From Candidatus Binataceae bacterium (lineage in GTDB: Bacteria > Desulfobacterota > Binatia > Binatales > Binataceae), in the NCBI GenBank assembly GCA_030038355.1, contig JASHPB010000071.1:1-64000 (forward strand): a stretch of 64,000 bases of DNA. Reading direction: 5' to 3'. This document shows positions 1-9,400 of the stretch, in pieces. The stretch's first letter is position 1. Every line of letters begins with the position of its first letter. A model generated the notes under the pieces. It ran no database searches. It saw only the letters and a program-made list of their open reading frames with translations, and had not been told where the DNA came from. The translations under genes and the position numbers were made by a program.

Positions 1-328
1 GGAACCACTGGATCAGGACGACCATCCACCACGGATCACCCTCGGCCGGTTTCGCCGCGATCTTTACGTTTTTGTCGCGGAGTATCTTGACGAGATCGGG
101 ATCGTTGAGCGCGTAAACCTTGAAGTGCTCGCCCGAGGTGTAATCGCCCTTGATCAGGTTGCCCTGGATTGTGACCGAACCGACCTTGCCGTCCTGAACA
201 TCGTTGAGGAACTGGGAGAAGATTATCTCAGGTTCGCGAGGCTGCTGTCGGCTGAAGATATTGAACAGCAGCAGGAACATCAGGCCCAGCACTAGCCATA
301 ACGCAATACTGCGGGAAAACTGGTTCAT
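1..328 (-). CDS. ftsH: ATP-dependent zinc metalloprotease FtsH, N-terminal part (truncated by window edge)
   Basis: Reverse-strand reading from the ATG at 328 gives MNQFSRSIALWLVLGLMFLLLFNIFSRQQPREPEIIFSQFLNDVQDGKVGSVTIQGNLIKGDY..., typical of the FtsH N-terminal TM and periplasmic region; lies next to tilS as in many genomes. Confidence 0.88.
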   Translation of the reverse strand, partial: MNQFSRSIALWLVLGLMFLLLFNIFSRQQPREPEIIFSQFLNDVQDGKVGSVTIQGNLIKGDYTSGEHFKVYALNDPDLVKILRDKNVKIAAKPAEGDPWWMVVLIQWF

Positions 329-377
329 CCCATCTAAAAGGTACCACGCACGTTAAACGGCGCGCAACGCGAAAAGC

Positions 378-1805
378 CTAATCCTCAAGCATTTCCCTTG
401 CTTTCAATCTAATCACGGACTCGGTGGCCGGCGTAACGAGCCCGACCCGCGCGCGGACCACACCTGGAACCCAGGCAATCTCGTCACCGAGCACGACGAT
501 CGGCCAGCCGGAGCGTTTCGCGCGCGGGAACTTCCGGTCGATGAAGCCTTCCTTGACCTTGCGATGCCCCTCGAATCCGAGCGGCGCGACGCGGTCGCCA
601 TCGCGGAAGCTTCGCGCAACCAGACCGCCGCCGAGCGGTGCGGCATCGAATACCGCCTCATCGAGCGACGCGGGCATCGCGACCGCATCGGCAGCCCTGC
701 GCGAGGCGCTAATCACGAGGCCGGCAGCGTCGATTAATGTGTCCCCGTCGAGTCTTAGAGCGATCGAGTACACATCTGTTCGACGCGAACTTCGGCGCAC
801 AAGTTTCAGTGCCGAGTATTCGCGCTCGGCGCGCCAGCCAGCGGGGAGATCGATTGCCGCGCTGGGACCGCCCTCGAGCGCGAGCTCGCGAAGCGCAGCG
901 ACGTGGCAACGTTCGATTCGTCGTAGGCCGCCCGCTGTTCGCGCGATAAATCCTCGTAGAACGGGATCAATTAGCCCTTCGGGAACGCTCGCGAGGCACG
1001 ACGCGTCGAGCACTCCCGGCGCAAGCGCCAACGCGTCGAGTTCGCGCTCGGCGAGCGCCGTGACGAGACCATCGAGCGCACGCATCTCGCCGCCCAACTC
1101 CGCAAGACGCCGCGCGATTCCGGGCCGGTACTCACGATCGAGCATTGGCATCAGCTCGTGACGGATACGATTTCGCAGAATCGATCGCGACGCGTTGCTC
1201 GAATCTTCGACGAATTCGAGGCCCCGCTCGCGGATATAATTGACGATTTCCGCGCGTGGCACCGTAAGCATAGGGCGGATGATTCTGCCTGGCCCGCGCT
1301 TGGTCATTGCAGCAAGTCCGGCCGCGCCCGCACCGCGGAGCATTCGCATCAGCACGGTTTCCGCCTGGTCATCGGCGTGATGTGCCAGCGCGATCAGATT
1401 TGCTCCGTATTCGTCTGCGGTGCGCTCGAGAAACGCGCGGCGAGCCTCGCGGGCACGCTCTTCGAGGTTGCCTGAGGTCACCTCAAGACCGTGGGCTTGG
1501 TCGACGATCAATTCGACGTTGAGGCGATGGCAAAGGGCGCGGACGAAAGCCTCGTCACGATCGGCCTCGGCGCTCCGAATCCGATGGTTCAAATGAGCGC
1601 CAGCGAGCCTGAAGGCAAAATGAGGCCGAAGTTCAAGCAATACATGCAGAAGTGCGACCGAGTCGGCACCGCCCGAGAGCCCGAGTAGAATCGATGAATC
1701 AGCGCCGACGCCATCACCCGCGAAGGCAGCCGATACTGCCCGGACAAGCCGATTCGGCCCACGAGACATGGCAGAGAGGCTAACGCCCGACAAGCGATCG
1801 GGCAA
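378..1805 (-). CDS. tilS: tRNA(Ile)-lysidine synthase TilS
   Basis: 475 aa ORF with the SGGADSVALLHVL PP-loop motif, HHADDQAETVLMRMLRGAG and a C-terminal TilS-like domain; next to ftsH. Confidence 0.93.
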   Translation of the reverse strand: MPDRLSGVSLSAMSRGPNRLVRAVSAAFAGDGVGADSSILLGLSGGADSVALLHVLLELRPHFAFRLAGAHLNHRIRSAEADRDEAFVRALCHRLNVELIVDQAHGLEVTSGNLEERAREARRAFLERTADEYGANLIALAHHADDQAETVLMRMLRGAGAAGLAAMTKRGPGRIIRPMLTVPRAEIVNYIRERGLEFVEDSSNASRSILRNRIRHELMPMLDREYRPGIARRLAELGGEMRALDGLVTALAERELDALALAPGVLDASCLASVPEGLIDPVLRGFIARTAGGLRRIERCHVAALRELALEGGPSAAIDLPAGWRAEREYSALKLVRRSSRRTDVYSIALRLDGDTLIDAAGLVISASRRAADAVAMPASLDEAVFDAAPLGGGLVARSFRDGDRVAPLGFEGHRKVKEGFIDRKFPRAKRSGWPIVVLGDEIAWVPGVVRARVGLVTPATESVIRLKAREMLED

Positions 1806-1823
1806 CGAGCCAACAACGCACAG

Positions 1824-2120
1824 TTAACGGCGCTCGCGGTCGAGCAGATGCAGAATCACGCCGATTCCGGGCAGGTTGACCTCGAGTTCCTCGGCCAACG
1901 TGCGGATGACGCGGATTCGCTCGAGCGCATTGCGATCGTAGAGCGGTTCGCTCCGGCCGCCGACTTCATCAATCCGCGTAGGCGCGATCAGGTCCTCATG
2001 CTCCCAGACCGCGAGCTGGCGTTCGCTCGCGCCCGTCACGCTACACAGCACGGTGCGGCTGTAGAGGACGGTCTCGCCACGGGGGGTGCGCCGCCTGACA
2101 CTTGATGTGCGCCGTGCCAT
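1824..2120 (-). CDS. MerR-family / CbpM-like chaperone-modulator regulator
   Basis: 98 aa; LAVWEHEDLIAPTRIDEVGGRSEPLYDRNALERIRVIRTLAEELEVNLPGIGVILHLLD resembles a MerR/HspR/CbpM fold; immediately downstream of a dnaJ-like gene. Confidence 0.75.
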   Translation of the reverse strand: MARRTSSVRRRTPRGETVLYSRTVLCSVTGASERQLAVWEHEDLIAPTRIDEVGGRSEPLYDRNALERIRVIRTLAEELEVNLPGIGVILHLLDRERR

Positions 2121-2124
2121 CGCG

Positions 2125-3216
2125 TCAGCTCCTCAGCAAGTCCGCTCGCGGGTCTGGCACATTGCGTGACTTGAGCCGCTCGGCGAGCTGCTCCATAAGA
2201 CCACGCTCCTCAGCAGTCAGATCCATAGGCGCGAGCACTTTGAGCTCGTAGAGGAGATCGCCCGCCAGCTCCTTGCCGCGCGCGGGCAGGCCCTTGCCGC
2301 GAAGCCGCATGACGCGCCCCGTCTGGCTGCCCGGCGGAATCTTGAGCGCGACTTTTCCGTCGACGGTTGGTGCGGTGACCTCGGCACCGAGCGCCGCCTC
2401 GTAGTCCCACACTGGCAGCGCGCACCTGATATCGCGCCCGGCCATCGTAAAGAACTGATGCGGCTCGACTCTCACCGTGAGGAGCAGGTCGCCGTTCAAA
2501 TCGCGCTTCGGCCCGTGGCCGCCCTGCCCCTTGAGTCTCAACTGAGTGCCGTCGCCGGAGCCGGCCGGAATCGTTATCTCCAAGGTCCGATGCGCCGGGA
2601 TTACGCCGCGGCCGCCGCAAGTCGGGCAAGGCGCGGCAGAACGGATCACGCGGGCTTTGCCCTGCTTTTCCTCGCGCCCGATCATGCCACTGCCGCCGCA
2701 CTGCGGACAGTCATCTTCTGCCGTCAGACCCAGCCGACGCTTGGTGCCATGAACGGCCTCGGCGAGCGTGACCGCAACCTCGGCGCGAAGGTCCGGTGCG
2801 CGCATCGCTTCGCCGTTGAAATCGAATCCGGAGAATCCGCGGCCGCCGCGCGTGCGAAAGCCTCCGCCGCCACCGCCGAAGAACTGCGAGAAGAAGTCGC
2901 TGAAGTCTTCGCCCTCGAACCCGTGCGCGCCCGCTCCCTGAGCCGCGGCCTCGCGCGCATAGCGACGGCGCATCTCGTCTTCGCTGGCGCCGCGCTCCCA
3001 ATCGGCGCCGAGCTCATCGTACTTCTTGCGCTTGGCGGGATCGGAAAGGACCTGGTAGGCCTCGTTGATCTCCTTGAATTTCTGCTCGGCGGTTTTGTCT
3101 CCTGGATTTACATCCGGATGATGCTTACGAGCGAGCTTGCGGAAGGCGCTCTTGATATCGGCCTCGGAAGCGGTGCGTTCGACGCCGAGTGTTTTGTAGT
3201 AGTCGCGAAATTCCAT
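2125..3216 (-). CDS. DnaJ/CbpA-type J-domain co-chaperone
   Basis: J domain with HPD ([29 protein letters not shown]), G/F-rich linker, two CxxCxGxG motifs ([16 protein letters not shown]) and a DnaJ C-terminal domain. Confidence 0.92.
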   Translation of the reverse strand: MEFRDYYKTLGVERTASEADIKSAFRKLARKHHPDVNPGDKTAEQKFKEINEAYQVLSDPAKRKKYDELGADWERGASEDEMRRRYAREAAAQGAGAHGFEGEDFSDFFSQFFGGGGGGFRTRGGRGFSGFDFNGEAMRAPDLRAEVAVTLAEAVHGTKRRLGLTAEDDCPQCGGSGMIGREEKQGKARVIRSAAPCPTCGGRGVIPAHRTLEITIPAGSGDGTQLRLKGQGGHGPKRDLNGDLLLTVRVEPHQFFTMAGRDIRCALPVWDYEAALGAEVTAPTVDGKVALKIPPGSQTGRVMRLRGKGLPARGKELAGDLLYELKVLAPMDLTAEERGLMEQLAERLKSRNVPDPRADLLRS

Positions 3217-3296
3217 CGAGTGGTCCAGCTATCCAAGATGCGCACGAAACGAAAGAAGGCAAGCCATCGAAAGCTCGCGGCACACGGCGTTCATGT

Positions 3297-3485
3297 TCAC
3301 GGATGGCGCGAGGGCAGTTCCTCGTCGCTCCGCGGCGATTCGATCAACTCCTTCAGCCGCGCTTCCATCTCGCGCAGTTCCGCTTCCAGAGCCGACTGGC
3401 GGCGCCATACGAACAGCACGTAGAGAAAGATCACGACGAAAATCGCCGCGTACGCCGCGACCAGAAAGGTGAAATGATCCATCAC
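3297..3485 (-). CDS. ccmD: CcmD-like small heme-exporter protein
   Basis: 62 aa single-TM protein (FLVAAYAAIFVVIFLYVLFVWRRQSALEAELREMEARLKEL) overlapping the ccmC stop; position and topology match CcmD. Confidence 0.75.
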   Translation of the reverse strand: MMDHFTFLVAAYAAIFVVIFLYVLFVWRRQSALEAELREMEARLKELIESPRSDEELPSRHP

Positions 3486-4189
3486 CTGTCTCCGGCGCGC
3501 ATCTCGGCGAGCGCGATCTCCTGCCCCATCCTGTGGAGCCGCGTGCGCGCGCGAAGCTGTGCGAAGCGGAGCGTCAGCAGCCAGACGAAAAAGATCGTGA
3601 ACGCTGCGAGCGAGACCAGCAGTGCCACGACCATGCGCGGATCCTCGAGGCCGTGCTCACCGGTTTTCGTGATCAACACAGCGGGATGTATCGTGCGCCA
3701 AAGCCGCACGGAAACGATCACGACCGGCACGTCGAGCGCCGCCACGATTCCAACCACCGCGGCGAAGCGCGCCACTTGCGGCGAATCGTCGGCGCTTGAG
3801 CGCAGAAGCAGGTAGCCGCCGTACATCAGCCACAGGATAAAAGTTGTGGTCAGGCGCGAATCCCAAGTCCACCACACGCCCCAAATCGGCTTGGCCCAGA
3901 GCGAGCCTGTAAGGAGGACGAGCGTGCAGAAGACCATCCCGATTTCGGCCGCCGCGTAGCCCAGATCGTCCCACATCCTCTCTCCAAGCCAGAGATAGAG
4001 GATCCCCGCCAGCGCGACGATTCCGAACGCGGCGAATGCGACCCACGCGCACGGCACATGAAAGTAGAAAATCCGCTGCGCGATTCCCTGCTCGGCTTCG
4101 GTCGGCACCCAGTCGAAGACCATGAAGATGGCAACGAACATCAGCGCGAGACTCAGGTAGCCGAGCCCTTTGCGCACCATCGAACTCAT
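3482..4189 (-). CDS. ccmC: Heme ABC transporter permease CcmC
   Basis: 235 aa; WxWD heme-handling motif region (GVWWTWDSRLTTTFILWLMYGGYLLLR), YFHVPCAWVAF; inside the ccm cluster. Confidence 0.92.
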   Translation of the reverse strand: MSSMVRKGLGYLSLALMFVAIFMVFDWVPTEAEQGIAQRIFYFHVPCAWVAFAAFGIVALAGILYLWLGERMWDDLGYAAAEIGMVFCTLVLLTGSLWAKPIWGVWWTWDSRLTTTFILWLMYGGYLLLRSSADDSPQVARFAAVVGIVAALDVPVVIVSVRLWRTIHPAVLITKTGEHGLEDPRMVVALLVSLAAFTIFFVWLLTLRFAQLRARTRLHRMGQEIALAEMRAGDR

Positions 4190-4198
4190 ACGCGGCCC

Positions 4199-4870
4199 TC
4201 AATCCTCGCGCACGACGTACTCGAACAAGAGATAGCCGGCGGTTACGAACAGGACATCAAATGCTATCAGAATCTTGAGCCACTCGGCGATTGCGCTCTC
4301 CGGCGTGCCGCCCAATGCGGAGGCCGACGCTTTGACGCCGGCGATCAACGCGGGCACGAATATCGGCACGGCGAGAATCGGCAGCAGCAGGTCGCCCATC
4401 CGCGTGCGATTCGAGATCGCGGCGAGCAACGTCGCGAGCGCGGCGAAGCCCAGCGTGCCGAGCGCGAGAATCGGTGCGAGGCGGATCAGCGTGATATCGA
4501 AATTGAGATTGAAGAATAGCACCATCAGGATGACGGAGCCGATCTCGGCAATCGCCATAAAGATAAACGCGGCCGCGAGTTTCGCAGCATAGAGCGTCGA
4601 GGGTTCGATCGGACTGAGCAGCAGGCCGCGGATGCAGTTGTTGTCGCGCTCGGCAAGGAGCGCGCGCGTCGCGCCGAGCATCCCGGAGAAAACCAGGGCT
4701 ACCCAAAGCGCGCCGGCCGCGGATTCCGCACCGCGCGCCCGCGACGCATCCAGCGCAAATACCATAACAACGAGGATCAGAAGCGAGATCGCGAGCAGCG
4801 CAACGGTACTCTCACCGCTTCTAAGCTCGAGCCGCAGGTCCTTGCGCAAGATTGCCGCAAACGCTGCCAT
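4199..4870 (-). CDS. ccmB: Heme exporter permease CcmB
   Basis: 223 aa, ILRKDLRLELRSGESTVALLAISLLILVVM... multi-TM; adjacent to ccmA and ccmC. Confidence 0.9.
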   Translation of the reverse strand: MAAFAAILRKDLRLELRSGESTVALLAISLLILVVMVFALDASRARGAESAAGALWVALVFSGMLGATRALLAERDNNCIRGLLLSPIEPSTLYAAKLAAAFIFMAIAEIGSVILMVLFFNLNFDITLIRLAPILALGTLGFAALATLLAAISNRTRMGDLLLPILAVPIFVPALIAGVKASASALGGTPESAIAEWLKILIAFDVLFVTAGYLLFEYVVRED

Positions 4871-4875
4871 CGTCG

Positions 4876-5586
4876 TTACCGTCCAAGCAAAGAGCGCAGG
4901 CGGGCGATCCGGCCGGCGTCGGCGCTGTCGCGGGTCGGCGGGCGGCGGGTCAGTGTCGCACGCGCGAGATCGAAAACCTCGAATTCCAAATCTTGGACTT
5001 CGGGCACGACGTGTGCACTCGCGACCAGCGACGCACCACGCGCCACGGCCTCGCGAATCAGGGACATGATGATCTGGACCGCTTCACTATCGAGCGACGC
5101 GAAGGGCTCGTCGAGCAGGAGTAGCCCAGGATCGGCGATCATCGCTCGCGCGGCCGCGAGCCGCTGCTCCATCCCGCGCGAAAGGGCGCGCACGCGGCGC
5201 TCAGCAAAGCGCTCGAGGCCGACACGCTCGAGCCAACGCGCGGCGCTCCCACGGGGATCGGATATCGCGTACAGCTCGGCGCAGAACTCGAGATTCTCGC
5301 GCGCGGTAAGGTTCGGATAGAGGTAGCTCTGATGCGCCAGCATCCCGATTCGCCGCCGGTAGCGAGGGCCCAGGCGGCGGCTGTCGAGTCCGAAGATTAG
5401 AGCCCGGCCGGCAGTCGGCGCGGAAAGCCCGGCGAGGATTCTTAGGAGAGTCGATTTTCCGGCGCCATTGGCGCCCACGATAAAGATTGCGCGGCCCGGC
5501 AAGAGGCGCAGATCCAGGTCGCGCAAAACGTGATGCTGTCCGTAGGTCTTGCCCAGTTCATGGGTCTCGACGACCGGCGCCGCCAT
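4876..5586 (-). CDS. ccmA: Heme exporter ATP-binding protein CcmA
   Basis: 236 aa ABC ATPase: GANGAGKSTLLRILAGL Walker A, LSRGMEQRLAAARAMIADPGLLLLDEPFASLD signature/Walker B; in the ccm cluster. Confidence 0.92.
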   Translation of the reverse strand: MAAPVVETHELGKTYGQHHVLRDLDLRLLPGRAIFIVGANGAGKSTLLRILAGLSAPTAGRALIFGLDSRRLGPRYRRRIGMLAHQSYLYPNLTARENLEFCAELYAISDPRGSAARWLERVGLERFAERRVRALSRGMEQRLAAARAMIADPGLLLLDEPFASLDSEAVQIIMSLIREAVARGASLVASAHVVPEVQDLEFEVFDLARATLTRRPPTRDSADAGRIARLRSLLGR

Positions 5587-6090
5587 CTACTCGTTCCAAT
5601 TGGTGGCGCGCGGCGTGGATTTGAGCGCCGCGCCGCACTCGGCACAAAAGCGTGCGTCCCTCAGCGCGCGAGTGCCGCACTGCGGGCAGAACACGATATT
5701 GGGCGGGCGTGTCTCCGCTCGCAGCACGAGGACCTGTTGCTGCTCGGCGGGTCGCTTAATCGCTCCAGCAGCGGGTGCTGGCGCAATCGAGAGCGACGAT
5801 TTTCTAAGCTCGTCGCGAAGTTGATCTGTTTCCTGCATCGCCTTGAGGGCCCGGTTTTCAAGCGCGGTCTTCAGCGAGTCGTAATCGGCGTCGGATAGCT
5901 TGCCCATTTCGCGATCGAACTCAAGTTCGCGAAGTCCTTGCACCGCAAGCCCCCGCTCGTGCGCCAGCCGCTCGAGCCCCGCCTCGCCTTGGCTCTTTGC
6001 GCGGCGGCGGCCCAGACCACTCGCAAGAGGAGCCGCGACGAATAGCCCGACGCCCGCGACAATCAGCGCGGCCGCGATCATCACGGCCAT
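5587..6090 (-). CDS. CcmI-like membrane protein with C-terminal zinc ribbon
   Basis: 167 aa: N-terminal TM, ERGLAVQGLRELEFDREMGKLSDADYDSLKTALENRA (CcmI-like), C-terminal FCPQCGTRALRDARFCAECGAAL zinc ribbon. Confidence 0.7.
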   Translation of the reverse strand: MAVMIAAALIVAGVGLFVAAPLASGLGRRRAKSQGEAGLERLAHERGLAVQGLRELEFDREMGKLSDADYDSLKTALENRALKAMQETDQLRDELRKSSLSIAPAPAAGAIKRPAEQQQVLVLRAETRPPNIVFCPQCGTRALRDARFCAECGAALKSTPRATNWNE

Positions 6091-6093
6091 GGC

Positions 6094-6537
6094 TCAGCGG
6101 TTCTCCTTCAATTCGTTCTCGAGTCGGCGGCGGAGATCGGAGTCGAACGCGGACGGCTCGGATGCTGCCGGAGATTTTCCAGCCGGCAGAGGTCCATTGC
6201 GCCAGCGCGTGAAAGCCAGCGCGATAAATCCACCGCCGAGCAGGATCGCAGCGAACGGCATCGTCCACGCAAGCAGGTTGAATCCCTCGGTGGTCGGCGC
6301 TGAAAGAATCTTCTCGCCGAACTTGTGCCGATAATACGCAAGGATCTGCTCGCGCGTTTCGCCGTGCGAGATCATCGCTTCGATCTCGCCACGAAGCGGC
6401 ACGGAAAAGCTGCACGACGGATGGTTGCAGTTGGCAACGGTGAGGCCGCATCCGCATTGGCAGGTGAGGCCCTGGCTCACCTGGCTGACGGTGGGGCGCG
6501 CCGCGGCGAACGCTCGTGGAGCGGCCGCGAGCAGCAT
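6094..6537 (-). CDS. ccmH: Cytochrome c-type biogenesis protein CcmH (CcmL-type)
   Basis: Contains the LTCQCGCG CxxC motif followed by NHPSCSFSVPLRGEIEAMISHGETREQILAYYRHKFGEKIL and a C-terminal TM. The ORF-track start at 6729 runs through a palindromic repeat, so the ATG at 6537 (MLLAAAPRAFAAARPTVSQ) is preferred. Confidence 0.88.
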   Translation of the reverse strand: MLLAAAPRAFAAARPTVSQVSQGLTCQCGCGLTVANCNHPSCSFSVPLRGEIEAMISHGETREQILAYYRHKFGEKILSAPTTEGFNLLAWTMPFAAILLGGGFIALAFTRWRNGPLPAGKSPAASEPSAFDSDLRRRLENELKENR

Positions 6538-6569
6538 GACAAGCGTAATTGAAGCCGCCGTAATTCTGA

Positions 6570-6681
6570 CTTCCCTTCCCGATGCGGGAAGGGGTTGGGG
6601 GCTAGGTCGATTGTTTGACGCTAAAGAACGGATCACGGAATCCAACCTGACCCTCTTTCCCATCCCTCCAGGGAAGGGAAG
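6570..6681. repeat. 112-bp intergenic palindromic repeat (family A, copy 1)
   Basis: Ends are perfect 11-bp inverted repeats CTTCCCTTCCC ... GGGAAGGGAAG; internal motifs shared with 38277-38366 (GGGAAGGG...GACCCT...CTCTTTCCC...CCAGGGAA). Confidence 0.75.
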
Positions 6682-6781
6682 TTTGGCAATCCACCGCTGG
6701 TGACTATTTCGCAGATTCAATTCACGCACTCACGGAATGACGCCAAAAGACAGCCACAAAGAGATCGCGGTGCGATCACGG

Positions 6782-8800
6782 CTAGCGGCCTCCGCCGGAC
6801 GCCGCCTCGCCAGCGTATTCCTCAGCACGGCTCCTTCCTATCGCGACGGCGATTGCGGCGCGCTCGCGCACGTTAGGCCACATCACGACGACCGTGCCCA
6901 TCGCCATCAGCAAACCTCCCGCCCAGAGCCAGAAAACCAGCGGCGTGAGAAAAACCTCGAACGTGGCACGATTGCCGTTGTCGTCGAGACCGGCCAGCAC
7001 GACGTAAAGGTCAGCAAACGGCGTCGAGCGGATCGCGACTGCCGTCGCGGGCTGCTGCTGGCGCTTGTAGAAGAGCTTTGCCGGGTTTATCACGGTGACT
7101 TCGCGGCCATCGTGCATCATGGCGAGACGGGCTGTCGCTTGCTCGAGATGTGCGTTCTCGTGCTGATCGAGGCCGAGATACTTGAGCGAGAACGAACCGA
7201 TCGTGAAGCTCTCGCCGATCGCTACGCTCTTCTTCACTTCCACCTTGAAGAACGACGACCCGATGATGCCGACGAACGCGGCCAGCACACCAATATGGAT
7301 GATGTATCCGCCATAGCGGCGGTTGTTCTTCGCAACGAGATTTACGAGGGCGCGCGCGGGCGGCTCCGAGACCATGTGACGGCGTGCGCTCACGCCGCGG
7401 CGAAACTCCACGATTATCGTGCCGAGCACGAACGCGGCCAGTGAAAATCCGGTCGCCGCGTACCATTCGTGGATACCGGACAGAATCGCAACGAGACCCG
7501 CGCTGACGCCGAGTATCACCGGCGCGGCGAAACTTCGAAGGAGGCGATCAGCGGTCGTGCGGCGCCAGGCAATCAGGGGTCCTACGCCCATCAGGAAGAT
7601 CAGCGCGAGTGCGAGCGGACCGTTGACGCGATTGAAGAACGGCGGGCCGACGGTGATCTTGACGCCGCGCACCCATTCAGAAAGCACCGGGAAGATAGTT
7701 CCCCAGAAGACCGCGAAAGCGATCCCGACCAGCACGAGATTGTTAAAGAGGAACGCCGCTTCGCGCGACAGATACGATTCGAACTCTGCGGGGCTTCTCA
7801 GATCAGGCGAGCGCCAGATAAGGAGCGCGGTATAGCACGTAACGATCGCGATCAGGAACGCAAGAAAATACGGTCCGAGGCCCGATTGCGTGAACGAATG
7901 CACCGAGGAGATCACGCCGCTGCGCGTGATGAAGGTGCCGAACAGCGTGAGTGAGAACGCAAGCCCGATCAGCGCGAGGTTCCAAACCTTCAGCATGTCC
8001 TTGCGTTCCTGGATCATGACGGAGTGCAGGTAGGCCGTCATCACGAGCCACGGCATGAAAGCGGCGTTCTCGACTGGGTCCCAGGCCCAGTAGCCGCCCC
8101 ACCCCAACACCTCATACGCCCAGCGCGCGCCGAACATGTTGCCGAGCGTGAGGAAGAACCACGAGAAGATCGCCCAGCGCCGCGTCGAGCGAATCCACGA
8201 GTCATCTAGCTTGGCGGTGATAAGAGCCGCCGCGCCGAACGCGAATGGAATCGTCGAGCTAACATAGCCCGTGTAGAGCGACGGTGGATGTATCGCCATC
8301 CAGTAGTTTTGTAGCAGTGGGTTGAGATCGCTGCCTTCGATCGGCACCGGTGAGATTAGATCGAACGGCCGCGTGATGAAGTTCAGCATGAAGAGGAAGA
8401 AGATCGCGACGCCCGCCATCACAGCGAGCGCGTATGGCGCCGTGTCAGGATTGCGGCGGCGATTCTGGAACGCCGCGATCGAGGTGAAAATCGAGAGCAG
8501 CCATGTCCAGAAGAGCAGCGAGCCCTGCTGTCCACCCCAGAGCGATGTGAACTTGTACACGGTGGGGAGCGTGGTGCTCGAATAGGACGCGACGTATTCC
8601 AGCGTGAAGTCGCTCCGGAGCAATCCGTTCCAGAGCGCGATGACCGCGATCGTCACCATCGCGCACATTGCCCAGAGCGCATGGCGTCCGCTCAGAATGA
8701 AATCGCCGCGACCGCGGCGGGCGCCGTAAACGTTGGCGAAGATCGAATAGACCGCGAGGATGAGAGCGACCAGGAGGCAGAGTTTGCCTAGATCGGGCAT
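6782..8800 (-). CDS. ccmF: Heme lyase subunit CcmF
   Basis: 672 aa polytopic protein with the WGGYWAWDPVENAAFMPWLV tryptophan-rich WWD motif and many TM segments; in the ccm cluster. Confidence 0.95.
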   Translation of the reverse strand: MPDLGKLCLLVALILAVYSIFANVYGARRGRGDFILSGRHALWAMCAMVTIAVIALWNGLLRSDFTLEYVASYSSTTLPTVYKFTSLWGGQQGSLLFWTWLLSIFTSIAAFQNRRRNPDTAPYALAVMAGVAIFFLFMLNFITRPFDLISPVPIEGSDLNPLLQNYWMAIHPPSLYTGYVSSTIPFAFGAAALITAKLDDSWIRSTRRWAIFSWFFLTLGNMFGARWAYEVLGWGGYWAWDPVENAAFMPWLVMTAYLHSVMIQERKDMLKVWNLALIGLAFSLTLFGTFITRSGVISSVHSFTQSGLGPYFLAFLIAIVTCYTALLIWRSPDLRSPAEFESYLSREAAFLFNNLVLVGIAFAVFWGTIFPVLSEWVRGVKITVGPPFFNRVNGPLALALIFLMGVGPLIAWRRTTADRLLRSFAAPVILGVSAGLVAILSGIHEWYAATGFSLAAFVLGTIIVEFRRGVSARRHMVSEPPARALVNLVAKNNRRYGGYIIHIGVLAAFVGIIGSSFFKVEVKKSVAIGESFTIGSFSLKYLGLDQHENAHLEQATARLAMMHDGREVTVINPAKLFYKRQQQPATAVAIRSTPFADLYVVLAGLDDNGNRATFEVFLTPLVFWLWAGGLLMAMGTVVVMWPNVRERAAIAVAIGRSRAEEYAGEAASGGGR

Positions 8801-8807
8801 CGGCAGG

Positions 8808-9293
8808 CTATTTCGCTCCAGCAGGGCGGTACTTGGACGGACAGCTCGTCATCACCTGCGTCGCCGCGATCGTGCCGTCGGGTTCGAGCTTGCCCTCGAC
8901 GATCACGTCGCGGTTGGGCGCAAACATATCTGGCTTTGGTTCGCCCTGGCTTACGATGCTGAAGCTCGGGGCCTCATCTACGGCAACCGGCTTGATGGAA
9001 TCATTTGCGGCAGTGGAATTCGCCGCGGGCGGGATCGGATAAATCGCGAACCTAAGCGTAAGTGTCGAAGGGTCCCACGCGATCGTACCAGGCTTGACGC
9101 GCCCGGCGATTCTGAGCGACTGGCCGCGTAGCTCGGTTGCGCGAGCACTCACCTCGGGCACGGTCAGGTAGTACTCCGAGGTCGAACGAATGGAAGAAAT
9201 GATGAGATAGGCGATCGCGACAACGATCAGCCCGGAGCCGATCAGAAAGCGCGGCTTTATCCGCCTGCCCAATTTACTCAAGCCTCGATCCAT
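8808..9293 (-). CDS. ccmE: Heme chaperone CcmE
   Basis: 161 aa; N-terminal TM, LRGQSLRIAGRVKPGTI and VIVEGKLEPDGTIAATQVMTSCPSKY (CcmE family; C-terminal SCPSKY). Confidence 0.9.
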   Translation of the reverse strand: MDRGLSKLGRRIKPRFLIGSGLIVVAIAYLIISSIRSTSEYYLTVPEVSARATELRGQSLRIAGRVKPGTIAWDPSTLTLRFAIYPIPPAANSTAANDSIKPVAVDEAPSFSIVSQGEPKPDMFAPNRDVIVEGKLEPDGTIAATQVMTSCPSKYRPAGAK

Positions 9294-9400
9294 GCCCGAT
9301 GCCGCCGCCTAATCACGAAAGTTCGCGCCTGGCGAACGCCCTCGATTCTCGCAGGCAGCACGCATACAGACAACATTGCAGATGAACCTTCTAGGCAGCT

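Noticed and set aside
2458-3423. Long plus-strand ORF (321 aa) opposite dnaJ
   Set aside because: Antisense to a clear DnaJ gene; Ala/Arg-rich composition typical of GC-rich shadow ORFs.
6737-7444. Plus-strand ORF (235 aa) opposite ccmF
   Set aside because: Shadow ORF of ccmF with low-complexity His/Arg/Asp composition.
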